Origin: Globisporangium splendens
Taxonomy: Eukaryota; Oomycota; Peronosporomycetes; Pythiales; Pythiaceae
Length of the DNA: 64,000 nt
Direction: 5' to 3'
Assembly (NCBI GenBank): GCA_006386115.1
Contig: VFIW01000164.1
Coordinates: 1 to 64,000, forward strand
The first letter of the stretch is position 1. The number at the start of each line of letters is the position of its first letter. A program made the translations under genes and the position numbers. The notes below the pieces were generated by a model. It did not search any database. It saw only the letters and a program-made list of their open reading frames with translations, and was not told the DNA's origin. Positions 50,401 to 58,276 of this stretch are shown here, piece by piece.

Positions 50401-52064
50401 GGTGTTTGTGCTGGAATGGTGGCGGCGTTCAGCTTGTTGAAAGCGTGAACAATGCGCCAGCCACCAGTCGCTTTCCGCACACAAAACGTGGGTGAGCTAT
50501 GTGGAGACTTGCTTTCTCTCACATGACTGGCGAGGGCTCGTTTCGCGAAGAACTCGTCGATAGCCTCAACCTGCTCGCGGGGCAGCGGCCATTGTCTGGT
50601 CACGCAATATTTGCTCCCGGGCTCGAGATCGATCTCGTGCCGTACGCCACGGTCAACGGGCAGGGCACTTGGCACTTTGTCGGGGAACACATCTTTGAAC
50701 TCCCACAACAAGTCAAAGTATGGACTGCCTTTCACGGCGTCCCAGTCCTGAGCAGCAAACCGCCTCTGTTTGTCTGACTCCAAAACACTCTCATCCGCAG
50801 TGGACGAGGTGCACAGTTCGCTACGCGTAAACGCGGTAGGAACGACGATCTCGCGGATCTGATCACGCTCTAGATCCGTAAGAAAGAGCTCCAAGCTCAT
50901 TTCTTCGAGGGATACGATCGCCTCAACGGTACTCGGCAGCTCATGGAGCGCCGCAAATTCAGCGAAGAACACTTCGTCTGATGCGTTTGCTTCCGGACTG
51001 CGCTTTGCGCGTCTGAGTGCCACGTCAACGTGAGCGCGATCTATCGACGGATCCGAGATCCTGTCAAAGGTGCGCAGCGAAGCTGCAGCTGCGTCGAGAG
51101 ATGGGGCAATCGTGTGCGAGGCGGCCGTTTCCTCAGCAACAGATGCCAATGCACTGTCTCTCTTGCGAGCTGACAACTTGCGTCGCCCTCGTCGGTTGAT
51201 GCGAACACGCGACCTCGCGGTTCTGAGCTCAAGTACTGCACCGTCAGGGTGGTACGAGCTGGCTGACGCGTGTACACCTGTACTGTCGCTGTCACTTGCG
51301 GGGGCTGGCTCAGATGCTCTGGAGCCGCACACTTGCGCACCAGTGTCCACGTCTGGACTTTCTGGCGCTTCCGCACAAAATGGGCTACCTGCCACAGTGT
51401 ATCGCTTCGCTGGGCTACCTGCCTCAGCGCATCTTCTTGCTGGGCTCTCTGCCGCAGCGTGTGTGTTTGAAGCGGGGCTACCTGCCGCCGCGTGTCTTCC
51501 AGCCGGGCCCCCTGCCGCAGCGTGTGCGCTTGAAGCGGGGCTACCTGCCGCCGCGTGTCTTCCAGCTGGGCTCCCTGCCGCAGCGTGTTCAATGCTCACA
51601 TCCATAGCGTGGAAATATTCCCGCAATCTTCGCTCTTCATCAGAGGAAGGGGTGGAGCTCCCGATTGTGCTTGCTCGCCAATCGATCCAAGGCTGATGTT
51701 TCGCCAGCCAAGGCATTCCTAGGATGAGGTCGTACTTCGACCCCATCGCTAGTACTACGAAGGTTTCTTTGCAGACAAAGTCGCAAAATCTGAAAGAGAG
51801 TTCAACTCGAACTCCTTCAGTGTGTACTGTCGACCCATCGGCCAGACGTACGATCATCTTCTCGCGCTTGCCAGTGTGGACAAGTCGCTCATACGCTTGC
51901 AGACTCTGTTTCAGAGCTGACTTAGAGGCGAAGTTCTGTGACGCACCGCAGTCAACAAGAACCGTCATTTTCTTCTCATAGCCCTTCACATCGGCGCTAT
52001 ATACCAACATCTCACTCGGAGCCTTGTTGCCAAGAGCTCCTGGGACTAAGCTTCCCATCTGCAC
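47193..52064 (-). CDS. GyC Pol polyprotein (PR-RT-RNase H-IN)
   Basis: About 1620 residues, uninterrupted. Protease VLVDCGASQNF near 51930-51960; RT with SYFDDIFVRS near 50140; RNase H with VCDASDFAIG near 49685; integrase with GHLGREK, CEQCQRVK, SMDFVF, SDRDPRF and DGQTERVN. Between protease and RT is a long insertion with AAAGSPA-type repeats; between integrase core and its C-terminal part is a 45-bp tandem repeat. The frame is open a little upstream of 52064 and lies one base back (-1) relative to gag. The last about 100 residues are low-complexity and lie over the antisense coiled coil. Confidence 0.92.
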   Translation of the reverse strand: MQMGSLVPGALGNKAPSEMLVYSADVKGYEKKMTVLVDCGASQNFASKSALKQSLQAYERLVHTGKREKMIVRLADGSTVHTEGVRVELSFRFCDFVCKETFVVLAMGSKYDLILGMPWLAKHQPWIDWRASTIGSSTPSSDEERRLREYFHAMDVSIEHAAAGSPAGRHAAAGSPASSAHAAAGGPAGRHAAAGSPASNTHAAAESPARRCAEAGSPAKRYTVAGSPFCAEAPESPDVDTGAQVCGSRASEPAPASDSDSTGVHASASSYHPDGAVLELRTARSRVRINRRGRRKLSARKRDSALASVAEETAASHTIAPSLDAAAASLRTFDRISDPSIDRAHVDVALRRAKRSPEANASDEVFFAEFAALHELPSTVEAIVSLEEMSLELFLTDLERDQIREIVVPTAFTRSELCTSSTADESVLESDKQRRFAAQDWDAVKGSPYFDLLWEFKDVFPDKVPSALPVDRGVRHEIDLEPGSKYCVTRQWPLPREQVEAIDEFFAKRALASHVRESKSPHSSPTFCVRKATGGWRIVHAFNKLNAATIPAQTPIPRKDVLIDSMGGSTVFSALDLMDGFYQILMRESDVPLTAVSTPSGMLWEWLVMPQGLKNAPATFNRLVTHLLRPHRAYAPSYFDDIFVRSRAEGDLSAVDVHKRHLRSVLQCLRDNSLYCNLKKCIFGASEIPILGCYVGKAGVRADPEKIKAIADWPIPKNVKDLRKWLGLANYLHKYSHNYAARVRPLTHLLKKDVEWDWTSDVMNAFIDVKESLVRAPVLALPDHTKAFSVVCDASDFAIGCALMQKDDDGHERVVSYQSRLLKAAEKNYPVHDKELLAIKYALLKFRVHLLGATPFVVYTDHASLRTAINSPHLSQRMARWLAFFSEFNFRVEYKPEKENVLADALSRRPDYESSVDNSADALCSERAPDLMHLSISRVQTKLKDNIQSLYPKDDECRLLIAHFDGSSKESLPAKLESKLARFSYHDGLLWHRLSNFDYPRVYVPHDQDLKLSILHEFHDAPASGHLGREKTFLQVSNVFWWPHQYKWVANYVRSCEQCQRVKPAGKNKAPLHPLPIPQDCWKSVSMDFVFGFPEDKARNTGVVVFVDRLSKMVHVAPVRKHVTAQETACLFLEHVFRYHGLPESIVSDRDPRFTAAFWRELFHLLGTDLAMSTADHPETDGQTERVNRVVEDILRSIAADHPRDWSRWLPYAEFAINSSEHASTAVTPFYFNSLRHPRVPATLFEGVEYSAVGGQLAALDASARPPSPDVALTAHVDARDAPPVRSHFESVTVLPDGTRSTFGEKNTVLSYGTRVPIDRSSTVLSCGTRVPIDRSSTVLSYGTRVPIDRSPTVPSYGTHAKNSQSQTESGDCSCERQPRKGGRAVSPTGAEIDLSAARAARATKKQDKAVAAARQFVDERAALLRRVRDQLAAAQDKQKLYADKSGRKNKQTFCVGDKVLLSIKNLPNDAVTTLPSGNKLLPRFIGPYTVVEKIGYLNYKLDLPTRMATHPVFYVGMLKRCHDATADSYPSAGARRSHQGAQTPPIETRARCASPKASSLAERTSRGSSSRGRGTPPASDELPSAPSQAPSPSALTARSRPDIAGEGHGRLAVAPPKDDAFA
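47987..48143 (-). repeat. 45-bp tandem repeat within GyC pol
   Basis: Three full units (47987-48031, 48032-48076, 48077-48121) and a partial fourth. Each unit encodes 15 residues similar to STVLSCGTRVPIDRS. The copies differ by one to three bases. Confidence 0.92.
51370..51600 (-). repeat. AAAGSPA-type protein repeat within GyC pol
   Basis: About nine imperfect units of seven to ten residues (HAAAGSPAGR, HAAAGSPASS and variants), downstream of the protease. A disordered linker is likely. Confidence 0.85.
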
Positions 52065-52123
52065 GACTCTAGTAGTCGGCGATGCCGAAGCTATAGAGTC
52101 CGTCTCAGTAGAGCGTCCCGCTT

Positions 52124-53284
52124 CTACTGAGACGTTCCGTTTCCCTTTCTTGCCGCAGCGGATCTGCCACCTCGATGAGCGTGGTTACCGCGCGGCGGTT
52201 GGTAGTCTCTCGCCTGATTTCCAGTGCGAGGAGCGGACTGCCTTGGAGCGGGACACTTCGACTGATAGTGTCCTCGCTTGCCACAATTGAAGCAGACCAC
52301 TTCGGCGCTGCTAAGATCCATTGGCATCGGGCCATGGAAGCGCTGTCCGTTCGTGACTGCTCGGTGGCTGGTATGCGCACCATTGTGGCGGCCAGCGTTC
52401 CAATCAGGTCGACTGACTCTGAATGATTGCTGCTCAACGAGCGCAATGCGGATCGCATCTTCCATCGTGGCCGGCAAGCGTCGGTACAGCTCCTGACGCG
52501 CTGGTCCACTGTTGAGGCCGTTGAGAAACGCAGGCACTTTCACAGACTCAGGCAAAGGGCTGGTCGTGATCGCCGCGCATAGACTTCTCATCTCCTGGAT
52601 GTATCGTTCCAGCGAGAGCTTCCCTTGTCTCAAGGAGAAGAAACGACCTTGCAACAGCACTTCGTTGTTCGGAGGCTGATACATGGCGGTGATTTTCGCA
52701 CGGAAAATATCCCACGTGTCGAACGCACACTCATCGGCGAGCAACGTCGAGAATGCCCATTCCGACGCTCGACCGCGCAGGTTCGAGATGGCGAAAGACA
52801 CCATCTGCTCGTTGCTGTCGATGAGCTGAGCCTTGGCGCAACGCTCCACGGCGAGTAGCCAGTGGATGAGCTTGTCGCCATCCGCACCATCGAATTTCGG
52901 AGCGTCAATCTTGACAGCTCTTGGGCGGGGAGTTTGGGACGTTTGTGTCTGAGGCGCAGCAGCCGCACTCGACAAAGACGTGGCTGCACCAGCAACCACA
53001 GATACCACTCGCTCGAGCGCTTCACGCGACTCGGCAGCTGAGCGCAGCATCTCTGCGGTCAAGCTTGCGGTGGCTTGCATTTGTGCTTGCGCACTTCGCT
53101 CTCCTTCGAGGCGCTGAGCGTTCGAGAAGTTCTCGAACTGCTCGAGTCGAAAGATTTGCTGCTCCGGCGACGCCGAGAGCAACTCTAGCGCGACTTGATC
53201 GCCTAGAGCTTGTGCCATTCGGGTCAGCACACTCCGGTGTTCAGCCGAGAGGTGCGGGAACTGCGCAGGGTCAATTGACGCCAT
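52124..53284 (-). CDS. GyC Gag polyprotein
   Basis: 386 residues from ATG 53284. Gag core with FDGADGDKLIHWLLAVERCA and QGKLSLERYIQEMRSL, then a CCHC knuckle CFNCGKRGHYQSKC and a basic tail. Same layout as GyA Gag. Confidence 0.9.
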   Translation of the reverse strand: MASIDPAQFPHLSAEHRSVLTRMAQALGDQVALELLSASPEQQIFRLEQFENFSNAQRLEGERSAQAQMQATASLTAEMLRSAAESREALERVVSVVAGAATSLSSAAAAPQTQTSQTPRPRAVKIDAPKFDGADGDKLIHWLLAVERCAKAQLIDSNEQMVSFAISNLRGRASEWAFSTLLADECAFDTWDIFRAKITAMYQPPNNEVLLQGRFFSLRQGKLSLERYIQEMRSLCAAITTSPLPESVKVPAFLNGLNSGPARQELYRRLPATMEDAIRIALVEQQSFRVSRPDWNAGRHNGAHTSHRAVTNGQRFHGPMPMDLSSAEVVCFNCGKRGHYQSKCPAPRQSAPRTGNQARDYQPPRGNHAHRGGRSAAARKGNGTSQ

Positions 53285-53336
53285 GGTGAATCCTTGAGGA
53301 AGCGATTCAGGCAGTCACCTCTGCCGGGTCGTAGAT

Positions 53337-53354
53337 TGACTACGAGTGCTACCA
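53337..53354 (-). other. GyC primer binding site
   Basis: On the minus strand TGGTAGCACTCGTAGTC, two bases inside the 5' LTR; shares TGGTAGCACT with GyA and GyB. Confidence 0.7.
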
Positions 53355-53356
53355 GT

Positions 53357-53903
53357 TGTAACCGGACACTTCCGAGTTACGCAGCACGGTACGTGTGTGA
53401 GGAAGCGTGTGCACGACTTCTCTCAAGGACTCTGTTCCAAGAGCTGTTGCCTGCTCCCTGCAGTGCAACGATCGGTTACCTATAGATCTCTATAGAGTAA
53501 CCGTCAATAACTAAAGACTTAGTCAGAGGTAAAAATGGAACTGTTTATTTGTTGGGGTTGCCCTTTGCAGGATACCCTGAGTTATCTTTAGTTCACTATC
53601 TAGCATAGTGAACTTCCGCTTATTTCAATGTGGACATAAGTGAATGGCTCTGAATTGCCGTGTTATTCAATTGGTCTAAAAGCATATAGTTTTAGCCTAT
53701 GAGAGTCGTGTCTGTGACAGACCTCTAATCAGAGCAGCTTGGCTACCTTTGTGGTTCGAGTAAGTGCGGCGAACCAAATGGATCGGCTGCTTTGGTGTTT
53801 CTCGTAGCTAAGTACGGAAACTTTAGTTGCATGCGGACTTAGTCCAATGCCAACAGATTGAGCTAAGTTGCTGCGGTGCAACTTAGCGTGTGACCCCGTT
53901 ACA
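53357..53903 (-). repeat. GyC LTR, right (5' LTR of the element)
   Basis: 547 bp, ends CCCCGTTACA on the plus strand, against CCCCATTACA in the left LTR. Confidence 0.94.
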
Positions 53904-56900
53904 TTGGTTCACTATTTTCTGTCGCTCAGTTGCAAACCGTTTCGCATACTCTGCAATTGAAACAGTAAAGTCGGACGAGGCTATTCCGTTCATTTCTTCA
54001 GCGATCAAGTTGGATACTTTACGCCCGGTGTCCAGCTCAAAGGGTGACATTTTTGTTGACGCGTTTACAAGTGTTGCGTGTGCATACTCGATCGTTCCAA
54101 GATGTCGATTCCAATCATCCCCATGGTATGACACCACACATCGCAGTGCGTCTTCCAGTACTAAGTTCTGACGCTCTGTTTGTCCGTCTGCTTGAGGTCT
54201 GTGTGATGTCGTCATGCTCAGCTTGATACCCATAATCTTCATTAGAGATTTCCAGAAATCGGAAATGAACTTCGGATCTCTGTCACTGATAATGATCTTT
54301 GGTACTCCATGATGTCGCACAACAGCATCAAAGAAAACTCGGGCAGTATCTTCCGCGTTTGCAGTTGTGTGTGTTGGCGCGTATTTTGCACGCTTTGACA
54401 ACTTATCAACGGCTACGAATATCGCGTCATAACCATTTGATACTGGCAACTTGACTATGAAATCCATGGACACCACTTCCCAGCATTCTTGAGGAACTGG
54501 AATAGGCATTAGGAGTCCATTTTTCATCCTGTTACTTGACTTCCATCTTGCGCAGGTTTCACAACTGTTGACGTACTCCTTGATGTCCTTGTCTAGCGTT
54601 GGCCAGTAGTACCATTGCGCTGCTTTCAATTGTGTGCGGCGAATACCAGGATGTGCTGAAGTCGGAGCATCATGGAATTCCATAATTACTTGCGTAATGA
54701 GCTTCTTATCGCTTGGTACACAGAGTCGAAATACTGAGTTAGAAGTCTTCAAAAACAACAGACCGTTAAATTTCACGAATGTTGAGTCTGGTGTCAACGA
54801 TTTCCATACTTTCTCAAATGCCGGGTCTTTTGCATACCCACTTTGAAACTTTTTCTTCACTTCCGGCGATAAGTGCACACGGACAGAGTGAATATCGACG
54901 CTGTGCACTTGCTCTTGTTGAACTCCGATCAAGCGACATTCCCCCAGTAAGTGCACATCGTCGAGAAGAAGCGATGAAACATCGACAGGCATATGGCGAG
55001 CAGCAGCAGAACCAACGCGATGTTGATTAATCGCCAAGGCGTGCGTGATACATTCGTCATCACAATTATGCACCTTGTATTTGACATCAGGGATGTCAAT
55101 TTCCTCGTTTGCACACTCATTTCCACTCTCTTGTGGTGGACGAGACAATCCATCCGCAACGACGTTTGAAGTCCCTCGTACATGGTGAAGCACGAACTCA
55201 AATTGAGAAAAGAAAGTCAAAAATCGAGCCATCTTTGGCGACACTTTTGGATGATGAAGCATCCAGCTGCAAGCGGAATTATCCGTGTAAACGTCAAAAG
55301 GACGCCCATGAAGGTACGGTCTCCACTTCTCTAAAGCCGTTTTGATCGCAAGAAGTTCTTTCTCGTGCGCTGGCCACTTCGCTTCATATGGACCAAATTT
55401 CTTCGAGTAAAACGCGATTGGATGTTCTCCATCTTGGAATTTCTGAGACAGCACTCCTCCCATGCAATAACCGGATGCATCAGTTGTGACGATAAATTTC
55501 TGAGAAAAGTCGGGCAACTTGAGTGTGGGTGCCTGTTGAAGAGCAAGCTTGAGAGCACGAAAGGCTTGTTCTTCATTATTCCCCCATTTCCACATTACGT
55601 CTTGCTTCGTCAATTCCCGCAGAGGACTTGCAATTTTCGCGAAATCGCAAATGAATCGCCGGTAGTATCCAGCTAAACCCAAAAAACTCAACAGTGTTTT
55701 TCGAGAAATGGGTGTTGGATACTTTGATATTGCTTCAGTCTTCCTTGTGTCAACGCTTAGACCTTGATAGCAGACAGTGTGGCCGAGAAATGCAACGCTT
55801 GGTTGACCAAATGAACACTTGGATATTTGAGCAAAAAGTTTCTCCTTGCGCAAAACTTCACAGACCGCTCGTACATGTAATACATGATCTTCCATTGTCT
55901 TTGAAAAGATGCAAATGTCGTCGAGATACACAACGACAAAGTCGAACTTGTCGAATAGTGTTCGCATTAATCTTGACCACACCCCAGGCATTCCGGCAAG
56001 TCCCATTGGCGCGACGCACCACTGATAGGTCTCTTTTTGAGTGCGAAAGGCAGTGTATGGACGACTCTTAGACTCGACAACCGTCTGATGGTACCCTTGT
56101 GCTAGGTCAAGCAACGTGTATACCTTGCAGCCCACCATTTGGTCGAAAAGTTCTTCAATCAACGGCAATGGAATTTTCGCCACCACTGTCGAACTGTTCA
56201 CATAGCGATAATCGATTACCCATCGAATAGGGATCTTCGAGTTTCCACTGCGCAGCCACTCTGCGCGACGTGGAAATGACCCTGTCACTGGATCTTTCTT
56301 CGGAATTCCAAAAATGTTCGAAACCCATGGAGAGTTTGAGACTTCGATCCAGCCTTTCCGCAAGTTTTCTTCAACAAATTGCTGCAAGGCTTCTTGTTCC
56401 ACTCTTGAGAGACGAAATGGTGCCCTGGCGCTCGGTACCGCATTTGGTTTCATTTGCAATTCAAAATTCACAGAGCGAGACGGTGGTAAACCGTCTGGAA
56501 GTTTGTCAGGGAAAATATCCGCAAATTCTTCAAGAAGGACAGGCTTCAAGATATCTGGAATTGTTGATTTGTCCACATTCACCAAACTCATTTTCATGCG
56601 ATAGATTTCGGCAAATGCGCCTGAGTTCATTCGACGAGAGAACGTTGACCCATCAATGTAATCCAAACAAGTTTGGTCTGGGAATGCCAATGTACGGGAA
56701 CGCCAATCAATTCTCGGGTTGTAGCGCGAAAACCACGGCTTGCCAAATATCACGTCATGGCCATCGGGTAAGTTCCACTCCACGAATTTCATTGCGGGAA
56801 ATGTTGTCTCACGCAACTTCACTGTTGCTTCGACTTCCTTCACGGTTTTAAATGGTGTCACAGTCCCATCAAAACGTTGAGCTTGGATCCGGCGTGAACA

Positions 56901-57120
56901 CAACACTTTACTCACAATTCCTGGCTTAATGAGGTTCGAAGTAGCTCCAGTGTCGAGCAGAATCTTCACAACCTTTTTGTCGATCACGGCTTCAACAATA
57001 AACAACCGATCAGGTTGCTTCAAACCCGAATTATGTACTTCCACAGCCGGCCAAAAATTCTCTTTTTGCGATTCTTCCGAGTCTTCCTGAAGTTCAACCG
57101 CATTTACAGTTACTCGGTTG
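53904..57120 (-). pseudogene. GyB Pol, N-terminal piece (PR-RT-RNase H-IN core)
   Basis: Minus strand, no ATG at the start; the frame opens under the end of gag, one base forward (+1). Protease ILLDTGATSNLI near 56940; RT with YLDDICIFSK near 55915; RNase H with TTDASGYCMGG near 55480; integrase with HPGIRRTQ, CETCARWK, SMDFIV, SDRDPKF and DGQTERQN. It is cut by GyC after the integrase core. The remainder lies at 44672-45243. Apart from this the frame is intact. Confidence 0.9.
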
Positions 57121-57123
57121 ATC

Positions 57124-57525
57124 TTACTGGTGCACTTTCGACGGAGTGTAGCGTTTTACGATAATCGGGGTCGACTTGATACCAGCTGGAGTCGAATCCG
57201 CACTCACGGCTTCTCTTGATGGCGCCGGAGGCTTGGCTTTCACTTCGAGGCGTCTGAGGATGCGACGGAAACGAATGTCGATGTTGTCCTCGATGCGGAC
57301 AAGGTCTTGCGACGCTTGGTACAATAACTGACCGAGGCTACGCTTTTCAATTGGTCGTACCGACGACTGAAGATGCTTGTCGAGCACCACAGCGATCCGT
57401 TGCGCTTTCTTGATGGTATTGAACAGGTCTTGCCTTGCTTTGTCGGCCTCCTCTGGCTTGCTCACGGCGACGGTGCGTAAGGAGCCACGCAGAGTTGGAG
57501 TTGGCTGAGTCTTCTTTCTTGGCAT
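57124..57525 (-). CDS. GyB Gag-like small protein
   Basis: 133 residues from ATG 57525 (MPRKKTQPTPTLRG), basic, helical in the middle, no zinc knuckle. Position between 5' LTR and pol says gag; it is much shorter than GyA and GyC Gag and has no recognisable domain. Confidence 0.6.
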   Translation of the reverse strand: MPRKKTQPTPTLRGSLRTVAVSKPEEADKARQDLFNTIKKAQRIAVVLDKHLQSSVRPIEKRSLGQLLYQASQDLVRIEDNIDIRFRRILRRLEVKAKPPAPSREAVSADSTPAGIKSTPIIVKRYTPSKVHQ

Positions 57526-57780
57526 TCAGGATAAGCTGGCAATGTCCTTTCAATCTTGTAACAGATTTATTCCTGCACGTAACGAATAACGTATCGTTAG
57601 ATACAACGTCACGACAACAGAAACTGTTACAAAAGAAAGGAACTTATAGCCTGAGTTCACGCTGGCAGCTCACCGAAAGATCAGTGAGACTATGCCAGTC
57701 CGCTACACTCGTCGACGCTCAGCAGTTCACAAATCACAACTTGGTACTCACGTTTCTTCCCCCGAACAAGTGCTACCAAA
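57526..57780 (-). other. GyB leader with primer binding site
   Basis: 255 bp between the 5' LTR and gag. The minus strand from 57778 reads TGGTAGCACTTGTTCGG, the primer binding site. Confidence 0.65.
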
Positions 57781-58269
57781 TGTGACGTTTCGAGGCTTCG
57801 ATGGTGGTTCTTCTGTAGAGGTTCGGACGGTTGTTGGATAGAGACACTTGTGGGGAAGACGGTAGGTTGAATTATAAATGGTTTATCGACATGTGAATTC
57901 CTACGATATGCATGTGCTCTCATGGAGCCCCTCTTGTTTCTTTTTGTGTCCTACGGCCTACGTCTTTCCCTGTTTCTTCTCTTTTCTCTTCTTCTCTTCT
58001 TTTTAGCTTGATATTCATATATGCACTCTTTTTATATTCTTTTTACTATTGCTTGAATGCAAGTGTGCTTCCATGTATCCAGGAATATCTGAGAACATGG
58101 AAGTTGTGCCCAGCACCCGTATCCTGTGTTCCCAGATACGTCTGAGAACATGGAAGCTGTGTCCAGCACCTGCTTCTATTTCTGGAAGCATGGGTGCAAG
58201 ACAGTTGCGAAGGTGCGCTGGCATGCAGTCATTGGTTGGAAGGCATGCCAGCCACCTCAGCTCATGACA
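57781..58269 (-). repeat. GyB LTR, right (5' LTR of the element)
   Basis: 489 bp; differs from the left LTR at three bases. Confidence 0.94.
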
Positions 58270-58276
58270 CTGCTGC

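Larger units (their letters stand above)
45244..53903 (-). mobile_element. GyC: Ty3/Gypsy chromoviral LTR retrotransposon
   Basis: 8.66-kb minus-oriented element with 547-bp LTRs, gag, pol, a separate chromodomain frame and antisense reading frames. LTRs differ at about twenty positions (near 3.7 percent by my hand comparison). Gag and pol are open. It is related to GyA in Pol but clearly a different family. Confidence 0.95.
44191..58269 (-). mobile_element. GyB: chromoviral LTR retrotransposon containing GyC
   Basis: Minus-oriented Ty3/Gypsy element with 489-bp LTRs that differ at only three positions. It inserted at the very 3' end of the hAT gene of M4', just past its stop region. Its own sequence (about 5.4 kb) is interrupted in the integrase region by GyC (45244-53903), so it cannot make a complete Pol. 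Confidence 0.95.
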
